A stretch of DNA of 44,338 bases. Source: 2-02-FULL-55-14 sp964581115. Lineage in GTDB: Bacteria > Bacteroidota > Ignavibacteria > UBA10030. The notes beneath the pieces are model-generated. The model did not search any database. It saw only the letters and a program-made list of their open reading frames with translations, and was not told the origin of the DNA. Every line of letters starts with the position of its first letter. The stretch's first letter is position 1. Both the position numbers and the translations under genes were made by a program. The DNA lies in assembly GCA_964581115.1 (NCBI GenBank), contig CAZOMY010000023.1:1-44338 (forward strand). Direction: 5' to 3'. This document shows positions 10,160-16,865 of the stretch, one piece after another.

Positions 10160-10636
10160 TCAGCCGGCGGACGATCGGATGCGTTCGATGATCGACGTGG
10201 TCGAACGATCAGGTACAAACTCAATGGTCTGCACCGTCCCGCCGGCGGATTCGACGACCTCACGTCCCACGACCTTGTCGATCGGCCAGTCAGCCCCTTT
10301 CACGAGGACATCCGGAATGACGGCCCTGATGAGTTCGAGGGGCGTGTCTTCGTCGAACAAGCATACGTAGTCGACCATCCCGAGGGCGGCCAACACAACG
10401 GCACGGTCGTCCTGCGGCACGACCGGTCGCGACGGCCCCTTGAGCCGACGGACGGAATCGTCGGTGTTGAGTCCGACCACAAGAATGTCGCCCTTCGATC
10501 TGGCCTTGGCCAGATACTCCACATGACCTCGATGGATGATGTCAAAGCAGCCGTTTGTAAAGACGACGCGGCGGCCTTCGTTCCGCAGACGATTGCGGAT
10601 ATCCACGAGCTCATCTCGGGTGACGACCGATCCCAT
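10160..10636 (-). CDS. rfaE2: D-glycero-beta-D-manno-heptose 1-phosphate adenylyltransferase
   Basis: This 158-residue nucleotidyltransferase makes ADP-heptose from heptose 1-phosphate and ATP, a late step in making the LPS inner-core precursor. It has the family's TNGCFDIIHRGHVEYL motif with the HxGH nucleotide-binding signature near the N-terminus, then SRPVVPQDDRA and, near the C-terminus, STTSIIERI. An upstream in-frame ATG at 10732 would give 190 residues, but it would overlap the kinase. I chose the ATG at 10636 because a GGAG lies seven bases before it, it sits one base after the kinase stop, and the protein then has the family's normal length. In E. coli this activity is the C-terminal half of HldE; here it is a separate gene, translationally linked to the kinase. 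Confidence 0.94.
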   Translation of the reverse strand: MGSVVTRDELVDIRNRLRNEGRRVVFTNGCFDIIHRGHVEYLAKARSKGDILVVGLNTDDSVRRLKGPSRPVVPQDDRAVVLAALGMVDYVCLFDEDTPLELIRAVIPDVLVKGADWPIDKVVGREVVESAGGTVQTIEFVPDRSTTSIIERIRSSAG

Positions 10637-10637
10637 A

Positions 10638-11639
10638 TCACACTCCGGCATTGTCATGAACGACGGCGTCAAACAACGCCGGTTTGCTGATCGGGACGAT
10701 GCCGACCTCGCCGCAGACGATGCCTCCCGCATGATTCGCGAGGGCCGCGGCCTCTTTCGTGCTGGCTCCGGCCGCGAGAGCGATCGTCAACGTGGCCACC
10801 ACCGTGTCGCCGGCACCTGACACATCGGCCACGTGACGTGCATGGGTCGGGACGAAACTCGTCTCGCCCGAACGCTCGAACAGCGCCATCCCCCGTTCTC
10901 CCAACGTCATCAAAACGTTCTCGGCCTGCAGACGCTCGAGGAGGGTACGACCGGCCGATTCCACATCGCCGTTCGAACCCAGACGGACACCCAGCGCCTC
11001 CTCAGTCTCCTTTCGATTGGGTTTGAAGACAGTGGCCTGAACGTATTCGAAGAAGTTGTTGAACTTCGGGTCGACCGTCACGATGCGGCCGTGCTTTCTT
11101 GCCAGTTCGATGATGGCGCGGATGAGGCCTCGCGTCATGACGCCCTTGTTGTAGTCCTCAAGGATGACGGCATCGATCGACGGCAATTGCGATGAGATCA
11201 CATCCTGGATACGGCGCTCGATCTCCGGGGCGATGTCCGACTTCATCTCTTGGTCGATCCGAACCACATGCTGCGAGTGTGCGATGACCCTTGTCTTGAC
11301 GGTCGTCGTCCTGGATGCATCGACCACCAGCCCTTCAGAGGAAAAGCCCTGCGATTCCACCGCCGCACGAAGCCGGGAGCCGCCGTCGTCCGCGCCGACG
11401 ACGCCGACGAGGAAGGGGATGCCGCCGAGCGACGCGATGTTGTTGGCAACGTTGGCCGCGCCGCCGAGACGCGTGGACTCCTCATCCACCTCCACCACCG
11501 GAACCGGCGCTTCGGGAGAGATGCGATTGACCGCACCCCAGTAGTAACGATCGAGCATCAGATCGCCGACGACGGCGACACGCTTGCCGTCGAATCCGCT
11601 GAAGAGCGACTTGAGCCGAGATGATTCAAAGCTTACCAC
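10638..11639 (-). CDS. rfaE1: D-glycero-beta-D-manno-heptose-7-phosphate kinase
   Basis: This 333-residue pfkB-family sugar kinase phosphorylates heptose 7-phosphate at C1 in ADP-heptose synthesis. The N-terminal motif VAVVGDLMLDRYYWG, the sugar-binding segment RISPEAPVPVVEV, the LGGAANVANNIASLGG glycine-rich motif and the C-terminal DVSGAGDTVVATL anion-hole/catalytic motif (catalytic Asp in GAGD) are all present. The start is GTG at 11639, preceded by GAAAGG seven bases upstream. It is the first gene of the five-gene minus-strand run and faces a promoter-like sequence at 11675-11703. This is the separate counterpart of the N-terminal half of E. coli HldE. Confidence 0.94.
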   Translation of the reverse strand: MVSFESSRLKSLFSGFDGKRVAVVGDLMLDRYYWGAVNRISPEAPVPVVEVDEESTRLGGAANVANNIASLGGIPFLVGVVGADDGGSRLRAAVESQGFSSEGLVVDASRTTTVKTRVIAHSQHVVRIDQEMKSDIAPEIERRIQDVISSQLPSIDAVILEDYNKGVMTRGLIRAIIELARKHGRIVTVDPKFNNFFEYVQATVFKPNRKETEEALGVRLGSNGDVESAGRTLLERLQAENVLMTLGERGMALFERSGETSFVPTHARHVADVSGAGDTVVATLTIALAAGASTKEAAALANHAGGIVCGEVGIVPISKPALFDAVVHDNAGV

Positions 11640-11674
11640 ATTCGTGCCTTTCGAGATTTCCGGAAATTCTTATG

Positions 11675-11703
11675 AATATAGCCAGTTTTTCAAGGACCTC
11701 CAA
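11675..11703 (-). promoter_or_regulatory. candidate promoter of the heptose-TamB-RNase R operon
   Basis: Read on the minus strand, TTGGAG (11703-11698) is followed after 17 bases by TATATT (11680-11675), which matches five of six positions of a -10 box. Transcription would start about 30 bases before the GTG of the heptose kinase. It is the only promoter-like site I see for the five genes. The -35 match is weak, and the promoter consensus of this group may differ from that of E. coli. Confidence 0.35.
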
Positions 11704-11791
11704 TCCGCATGTCCGTTCGACTGGACAGTGCGCCTTTCTACACGTGATAGCGGCGATTTGAAGATCGTTACATTGTCCGTACTCTTAAGTC

Positions 11792-14089
11792 ATGAAAAGC
11801 ATGCCGCTCCTCGTCGCCTGTCTCGCCTCGAGCCTGCTCGCGCAGGACCGACCTTCGATCCATCAGATCCAGTCGGAGTACTATCGCAGTCATCCCTCCG
11901 AGGCGGCTCCGACGTCGTTGGTAAAGGCTCCGCGTCGCGTCGACCTGGCCTCTGCCAAGGTGATGAACGCCGTCGTCTACGGCTTCCATCCGTACTGGCA
12001 GAACGGGTCGGAGGCCAACTATTACTTCAGCCTCCTGACGCACCTGGCCTACTTCTCGGCCGAGGTCAACTCGACGGACGGCTCCCTCCTGACCACCCGA
12101 TCCTGGTCGACCGCCTCGGTGGTGTCGATGGCTAAGCAGTACGGCCTCAAGGTCCACCTGACGGTCACGCTGTTCAGCGACCACGGGACGCTCTTGAACA
12201 ACACCGCCAGCCGGTCGAACTTGATCGCCACGATCATCTCACAGATCAACCTTCGGAACGCCGACGGTTGCAACGTCGACTTTGAAGGGATCTCAGCATC
12301 CAACGCCGCGGCCTTCAGGTCGTTCATTCTCGACCTTGGCACCGCCTTGAAGGCCGATGGGCTCGAACTCGTTGTTGAGCTTCCGGCGGTCGACTGGAGC
12401 GGAGTCTTCGCAACCGATTTCTTCTCCACGACAGCCTCCGTCGTGGACTACTACTTCCTGATGGCGTACGACTACTATTGGAAGGGGAGTCCCACGGCCG
12501 GTCCCGTCGCTCCGCTGACCACCGGAACCTCCATCAGGCACGTCACGCGCAGTTTCTCTTACTATCTCGGCGTGGGCTGTCCCTCGGGCAAGCTCATTGG
12601 CGGCTTCCCGTACTATGGTATCGAATGGCCGGTGACCAGCAGTGCGCGCATGGCCACGACGAGAAGCGCGGGCAGCTCGATCGTCTACCACCAGGTCAAA
12701 TCTCTTGTATCAACACTGCCCGAGGGGGACCGATTCTTCGATGCAACATACCATTCGCCATGGTACCGGTATGACAGCAGTGCGTCCGGCCTCTGGCGCC
12801 AGGGGTGGTACGACGACTCACTGTCGCTGGCGATGAAGTACGACAGCGTCAAAGCCTACGGGCTTGCCGGCGCTGGAATGTGGGCGCTCGGTTATGATGG
12901 TACACACACCGAATTGTGGGGCATTCTCAAGGATGCGTTCGCCTCACAACCGGATGCGAGCCACACGTCGCTTGACGATTTTGAGACGGGAGTGGGTCGG
13001 TTTGATAAGGCGCCCACTTGGAGCGGTTCGACGACGGGCGTGTCTACGTCCTCCTCGGCCGTTTGGACGAACGATCAAGCCAACAACGGACAGGGATCCC
13101 TGCTCGTCACGCTTGTCGACAACACCTCCGTGGCAGACAATTGGTCGGTCCGGCTCGTCTCCGGCGCTGCCAGTCCGTCCTCGAATGTGACTCTGACCGA
13201 TGGCGGCTATCTTGGGTTCTGGATGCGAACGACCACCGCACCCGCAGGAGCGAAGGTGGGCCTTCTCGTGGACGATGGCGCCGGAGGCACAGAAAAGTCT
13301 CCATTGCTCGATGTTATTAATGACGGAACCTGGCAGTTGTATCAGTTCAACACGAACGGCTCGGGTTGGACGTCGTTCTCCTCTGGTAACGGTTCTGTCG
13401 ATGGGCCCACGCTCACTCTCGATGCTCTGTATTTTTCGGCCCCGAACCCGACAAGCGATTGGACGTTCTGGATCGACGACGTGAGCTACCACCTTGCCGG
13501 GCCGCTGCCTGTGCAGATGACCCGTTTCACCATCACCCTCGTGCCCGGGGGCCATCGGCTTGAGTGGTCGACATCCACCGAGAACGACAACTACGGATTC
13601 GATGTCGAACGACGAGTTGTCGGGACGTCGGCGCCGCAGGACGCGAGCTTCGAAACCATCGGATTCGTGCCGGGGAAGGGTACCTCATCGAGCAGCAATC
13701 ACTATCGCTTTGTCGACTCGTCGCCTCCTGCAGGCCGTATGGCATATCGACTTCGCCAGATCGACCGCAATGGAAGCTACGCCTATTCGATGGAAATGGA
13801 GGTCGGATCGCAGTTCGCTCCCTCTGAGCCGCTGATGATCAATGCATTCCCCAATCCGTTCAATCCGACGACGACGGTCGAGTTTCGAACGATGACAACC
13901 GGACGAGCGATCGTTCGGGTGCACGACGTGCTGGGAAGAGAGGTCGCCACGCTTTTTGACGGTGTGCTCGAGGGAGGCACCGCCGTTCGCAGGGTATTCG
14001 ACGCATCAGACCTTTCCTCGGGCCTCTACTTCGTTTGCATTCAACATGAAGGCCGCATGCGCACATCAAAGCTCGTCCTCGCTCAATGA
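11792..14089 (+). CDS. secreted GH18-family glycoside hydrolase with T9SS sorting domain
   Basis: This 765-residue exported protein starts with a short signal peptide (residues 1-18, ending LLAQ). Residues of about 45-380 form a GH18 (chitinase-like) barrel with the catalytic motif DGCNVDFE, giving Asp163 and the acid Glu165; the third canonical Asp is Asn161. A beta-sandwich resembling a carbohydrate-binding module covers about 390-570. A beta-sandwich of the kind often found before T9SS tails covers about 575-670. The type A sorting domain (about 680-765) has FPNPFNPTTTVEF and ends SKLVLAQ. The likely role is hydrolysis of an N-acetylglucosamine polymer outside the cell. No Shine-Dalgarno precedes the start; TTGAAG (11758) and TACTCT (11780), 16 bases apart, would make the message nearly leaderless, but this is weak. 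It diverges from the heptose operon. Confidence 0.85.
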   Translation: MKSMPLLVACLASSLLAQDRPSIHQIQSEYYRSHPSEAAPTSLVKAPRRVDLASAKVMNAVVYGFHPYWQNGSEANYYFSLLTHLAYFSAEVNSTDGSLLTTRSWSTASVVSMAKQYGLKVHLTVTLFSDHGTLLNNTASRSNLIATIISQINLRNADGCNVDFEGISASNAAAFRSFILDLGTALKADGLELVVELPAVDWSGVFATDFFSTTASVVDYYFLMAYDYYWKGSPTAGPVAPLTTGTSIRHVTRSFSYYLGVGCPSGKLIGGFPYYGIEWPVTSSARMATTRSAGSSIVYHQVKSLVSTLPEGDRFFDATYHSPWYRYDSSASGLWRQGWYDDSLSLAMKYDSVKAYGLAGAGMWALGYDGTHTELWGILKDAFASQPDASHTSLDDFETGVGRFDKAPTWSGSTTGVSTSSSAVWTNDQANNGQGSLLVTLVDNTSVADNWSVRLVSGAASPSSNVTLTDGGYLGFWMRTTTAPAGAKVGLLVDDGAGGTEKSPLLDVINDGTWQLYQFNTNGSGWTSFSSGNGSVDGPTLTLDALYFSAPNPTSDWTFWIDDVSYHLAGPLPVQMTRFTITLVPGGHRLEWSTSTENDNYGFDVERRVVGTSAPQDASFETIGFVPGKGTSSSSNHYRFVDSSPPAGRMAYRLRQIDRNGSYAYSMEMEVGSQFAPSEPLMINAFPNPFNPTTTVEFRTMTTGRAIVRVHDVLGREVATLFDGVLEGGTAVRRVFDASDLSSGLYFVCIQHEGRMRTSKLVLAQ

Positions 14090-14218
14090 CGACTCGCCCG
14101 AAAAGAAATCCTCAAACCGCTGCAACTCGTGGACGATCTGTGCGTTCTAGGTGTGACGATTTCGGTGCGTTCAGTAGTGCCGAGTGCGTTCCAACGCTGA
14201 GTAGACTGCCTCTTTGTC

Positions 14219-15100
14219 ATGACCTCCACGGCTGTGCTTCTTCTTATCGGACTCTTTGCTGGTGATCCGGAGGACGTTCACGTCGTTGTTGATATCCCTT
14301 ACACAACTCACGCCGGTCACAAACAGCAACTCGACCTGTATCTTCCCGGATCTAGGAATTTTCCCACTGTCGTCTTCGTTCATGGCGGAAGTCTGATGTC
14401 GGGGGATCGAAAAGGTTTTCCCGGCATCGAACCGTACCCCGAGATCGGGCGCAATCTCGCATCGTACGGGATCGGCATGGTGCTGGTCAGCTACCGGCTC
14501 GGTCCTGCGCACCACTGGCCGACCATGGCTCAGGACGTGGCCGCCGCCGTTGGGTGGACGAAAAGAAAGATCGGCACGTACGGCGGAGACACAACCAGGA
14601 TCTTTCTTGCAGGACACAGCTCGGGCGGGCATCTCGCCTCTGTCGTGGCCACCGACCAGCGATTCCTCCATGCGATCGGGATGCGGACCGGTGACCTGGC
14701 AGGATGCATCGTCATGAGCTCGTCGCTTCATCCATCCTACGACATTGAGGATTTGCCTGAAGCGGACATCCTCAAGCAGTGGGAATGGGCCAGAGCGGTC
14801 GGGGCGTACGAAAGCATCTTTCCCACGCCGAACGATTATCGCGACGCCGATCCTTGCCGGCATGTCAATCCCGACGCGCCGCGGTTTCTCATCATCTTCG
14901 GCGAGGACGAGACGAGACACACACCGGCTCTGGAACATGCGGACCTTTTCACTGGCCTGCTTTCACGCCAGGGCGTTCGGTCGAGTGTCGATGTCATTGA
15001 GAATCGCGATCACATGGGACTGCTCAGGAGGATGGCCGAGGAGGGCGATCCCGCCGTGATGCTGATCCGATCGTTCGTCATGAAACATGCTCGACGTTGA
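14219..15100 (+). CDS. alpha/beta-hydrolase, carboxylesterase/lipase-like
   Basis: This 293-residue serine hydrolase has the order expected of the BD-FAE/hormone-sensitive-lipase type of alpha/beta-hydrolase. The oxyanion-hole HGG is at 55-57, the nucleophile elbow GHSSG has Ser134, the acid is probably Asp230 in FGEDET, and the base His265 is in NRDH. The first 15 residues are hydrophobic and could be a signal peptide, which would place the enzyme in the periplasm; this is uncertain. The substrate cannot be told; small esters, or acyl/acetyl groups on sugars, are usual in the family. No clear ribosome binding site is visible. It lies between the GH18 gene and tRNA-Leu and has no obvious operon partner. 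A 767-bp antisense ORF over it is a shadow. Confidence 0.85.
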   Translation: MTSTAVLLLIGLFAGDPEDVHVVVDIPYTTHAGHKQQLDLYLPGSRNFPTVVFVHGGSLMSGDRKGFPGIEPYPEIGRNLASYGIGMVLVSYRLGPAHHWPTMAQDVAAAVGWTKRKIGTYGGDTTRIFLAGHSSGGHLASVVATDQRFLHAIGMRTGDLAGCIVMSSSLHPSYDIEDLPEADILKQWEWARAVGAYESIFPTPNDYRDADPCRHVNPDAPRFLIIFGEDETRHTPALEHADLFTGLLSRQGVRSSVDVIENRDHMGLLRRMAEEGDPAVMLIRSFVMKHARR

Positions 15101-15125
15101 AGTTCGCTCCGTTTTTGTGTATACT
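15097..15125 (+). promoter_or_regulatory. sigma-70-like promoter of tRNA-Leu
   Basis: TTGAAG at 15097-15102, a 17-base spacer and TATACT at 15120-15125 match four and five of six consensus positions. The -35 box overlaps the stop codon of the upstream esterase. Transcription would start near 15132, about 45 bases before the mature tRNA, leaving a short leader for RNase P to remove. Confidence 0.55.
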
Positions 15126-15176
15126 TAATTCCACCTCGCGCGCGAGCAAGATGGGGACAGATGCCCGGCATAAATT

Positions 15177-15260
15177 GCCCAGGTGGTGGAATTGGCAGAC
15201 ACGCTAGATTCAGGGTCTAGTGGCCGCAAGGTCGTGCAGGTTCAAGTCCTGTCCTGGGCA
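15177..15260 (+). tRNA. tRNA-Leu (anticodon CAG)
   Basis: An 84-base class II tRNA folds fully. The acceptor stem GCCCAGG (15177-15183) pairs with CCTGGGC (15253-15259), with discriminator A at 15260. The anticodon stem CTAGA/TCTAG encloses loop TTCAGGG with anticodon CAG at 15211-15213, which reads the leucine codon CUG. The long variable arm GGCC-GCAA-GGTC identifies a leucine/serine-type tRNA. The T arm GCAGG-TTCAAGT-CCTGT is standard. The 3' CCA is not encoded (ACGG follows). Confidence 0.97.
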
Positions 15261-15266
15261 CGGAAC

Positions 15267-15289
15267 ATTGTCAATTGAAAATTGACAAT
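15267..15289. repeat. 10-bp perfect inverted repeat next to tRNA-Leu
   Basis: ATTGTCAATT (15267-15276) and its exact complement AATTGACAAT (15280-15289) flank a three-base GAA loop, seven bases after the tRNA. This AT-rich snap-back sequence stands out from the surrounding GC-rich DNA. It may help end the tRNA transcript or be a remnant of a palindromic repeat family. No second copy was seen in this window. Confidence 0.6.
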
Positions 15290-15309
15290 TGGAAGTTTTC
15301 AATGATCAG

Positions 15310-15340
15310 CGGCTCCCGAGAGGGGGCCGTTGGTGTTTCT
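15310..15340 (+). terminator. hairpin, probable terminator after tRNA-Leu
   Basis: CGGCTCCC (15310-15317) pairs with GGGGGCCG (15322-15329) over a GAGA tetraloop, with one G-T wobble, and is followed by TTGGTGTTTCT. The tail is less T-rich than in a textbook intrinsic terminator. The same stem family and tail recur at 20399-20435. The rest of the 15261-15538 gap, up to the AraC gene, holds nothing else I recognise. Confidence 0.5.
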
Positions 15341-15538
15341 ATACTGTCCTGCTTGCCAAGTTCAGCGAGGTCTTTTTTGCTTGTGGCCTGCCCCGCCGTC
15401 CCGAGCAACCCCTAGCCGGCGGCCGGGGATGGCGTGCTGGGCCAGCAGGGCCGCTCCCCATTGTGCCCGTTCTCGATCTGGGATCGGATTGTGTGGATGC
15501 GCACTTCTCCCTAGATTCCTGAGGTTCAACCGGCTACC

Positions 15539-16657
15539 ATGGACCTCATCACCACCCTCATCCTTCTTGGCATCGTTCAAGGCCTGTTCCTTGGACTTCT
15601 GTTCTTCCTGATCGAGAGTCCTTATCGGCGTGCAAATCGGTTCCTGGGAGCGCTGTTCATCTCTTTTTCGGTGAGCATCAGCCATTTCTTTCTCTTCCGG
15701 TCTGATCTCTATCAAACGTTCCCTCATCTGACCGGCACATCATTTCCGGCACTCTTCCTCTTCGGCCCGCTCTTCTACTTCTATGTCCTGCTGTTGACGA
15801 ACCGGCTTCGCCCCCTCACCCCGCGCGACACGCTGCACCTCCTTCCCTTCCTTTCTGTCGTTGCCGCGATGTCGCCATTATATCTCAGCACAGCCGAGGT
15901 CAAGCTCGAGTATGCCGCCAGCGTACTGCGTCGCGACGTTCTCGCGAGCGGCCTCATCCTCGGCTTCCTTCAGATCATGCACCTGTCGGCATACCTTGTC
16001 GCCGTCAGGAAGGTTCTCGTGGCTTACGAAGACCGGATCCGACAGACAAGGAGTTCCATCGAACAAATCAGCTTGCGTTGGCTTTGGACCGGCGTTCGTC
16101 TGTTCGTGTTCGTCTTTGCGATCATGCTCGGCCTGATGATACTGCAGGTGTTCGGTATCGACATGCTGGAGGTGTATGCCCTGCTGATCCCATTGATCGT
16201 CACCATCGTGATCTTCCTCCTGGGCGTGTTGGCATTCCGCCAAAGGTCCATCCTTTCGCCGTCCGAGGAAGCCTTGACAGCCCAGAAGTATGAGAAGTCC
16301 TCGATCACACCCGAGCGGGCCTCAGCCATTCGAGACCGACTCGAGGAGGTCCTGCGTTCGCAGAAGCCCTTCCTGGATCCCGATTTGACGCTTCCGCGCC
16401 TCGCAGACATGGTCCAAGTTCCGGGCCATCAGCTTTCCCAGGTCATCAATGAGACGATGGGCACGACCTTCTTCGAACTCGTCAACCGCTTTCGAATCGA
16501 GGAGGCAAAGCGGTTCCTGAAGGACCCCAAAACCGCTTCGTATACGATCCTTGCCATTGCCGAGGAATCGGGCTTCAACTCCAAGACGGCATTCAACAAC
16601 GCCTTCAAGAAGATGACCGGAATGACCCCTTCCGAATTCCGGGATTCCCAGGCGTAA
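15539..16657 (+). CDS. membrane-bound AraC-family transcriptional regulator
   Basis: This 372-residue protein joins an N-terminal membrane domain to a DNA-binding domain. Six to seven hydrophobic helices occupy about residues 5-235. The AraC/XylS double helix-turn-helix lies at about 275-372, recognised by LPRLADMVQVPGHQLSQVIN, FFELVNRFRIEEAKRFL and the closing signature SGFNSKTAFNNAFKKMTGMTPSEFR. Such proteins are common in Bacteroidota and probably sense a ligand or membrane state and act on nearby genes. The TonB-dependent receptor 208 bases downstream, same strand, is the natural candidate target; this is inference from position. A TGAGG lies rather far (about 14 bases) from the ATG, so the start is probable but not certain. 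Confidence 0.9.
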   Translation: MDLITTLILLGIVQGLFLGLLFFLIESPYRRANRFLGALFISFSVSISHFFLFRSDLYQTFPHLTGTSFPALFLFGPLFYFYVLLLTNRLRPLTPRDTLHLLPFLSVVAAMSPLYLSTAEVKLEYAASVLRRDVLASGLILGFLQIMHLSAYLVAVRKVLVAYEDRIRQTRSSIEQISLRWLWTGVRLFVFVFAIMLGLMILQVFGIDMLEVYALLIPLIVTIVIFLLGVLAFRQRSILSPSEEALTAQKYEKSSITPERASAIRDRLEEVLRSQKPFLDPDLTLPRLADMVQVPGHQLSQVINETMGTTFFELVNRFRIEEAKRFLKDPKTASYTILAIAEESGFNSKTAFNNAFKKMTGMTPSEFRDSQA

Positions 16658-16745
16658 CCCCTGCCAACTCCCTGCCGGGCCCTGTGTTGACCCGGCCTTC
16701 TCTGAGCGTCGATTCTCCCCTTTTTGCGTCTCGTTCCCCCCGAGC

Positions 16746-16802
16746 GTCCGTCCTTATCGGGACGGACATGGTTCGGCGTTCGCCCCCATCGGATGGGGCG
16801 AA
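16746..16802. promoter_or_regulatory. two adjacent perfect stem-loops upstream of the TonB receptor
   Basis: GTCCGTCC (16746-16753) pairs with GGACGGAC (16760-16767). TTCGCCCC (16779-16786) pairs with GGGGCGAA (16795-16802). Both lie between the AraC-type regulator and the TonB-dependent receptor. Neither is followed by a T-run on the plus strand, so they are not clear terminators. They could be mRNA leader structures or regulator-binding sites. Confidence 0.4.
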
Positions 16803-16865
16803 ATCAGCACCTCCGCTGGCTATGTTGCTGCCACGTTCGACACACTCATACCATTGGAGGTCTTC

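Noticed and set aside
10637..10732. Longer start for the heptose adenylyltransferase
   Set aside because: It would overlap the kinase and exceed family length; the start at 10636 has GGAG at the right distance.
14171..14938. 255-residue minus-strand frame opposite the esterase
   Set aside because: The plus strand has a complete catalytic set for an alpha/beta-hydrolase; the antisense frame has no recognisable features.
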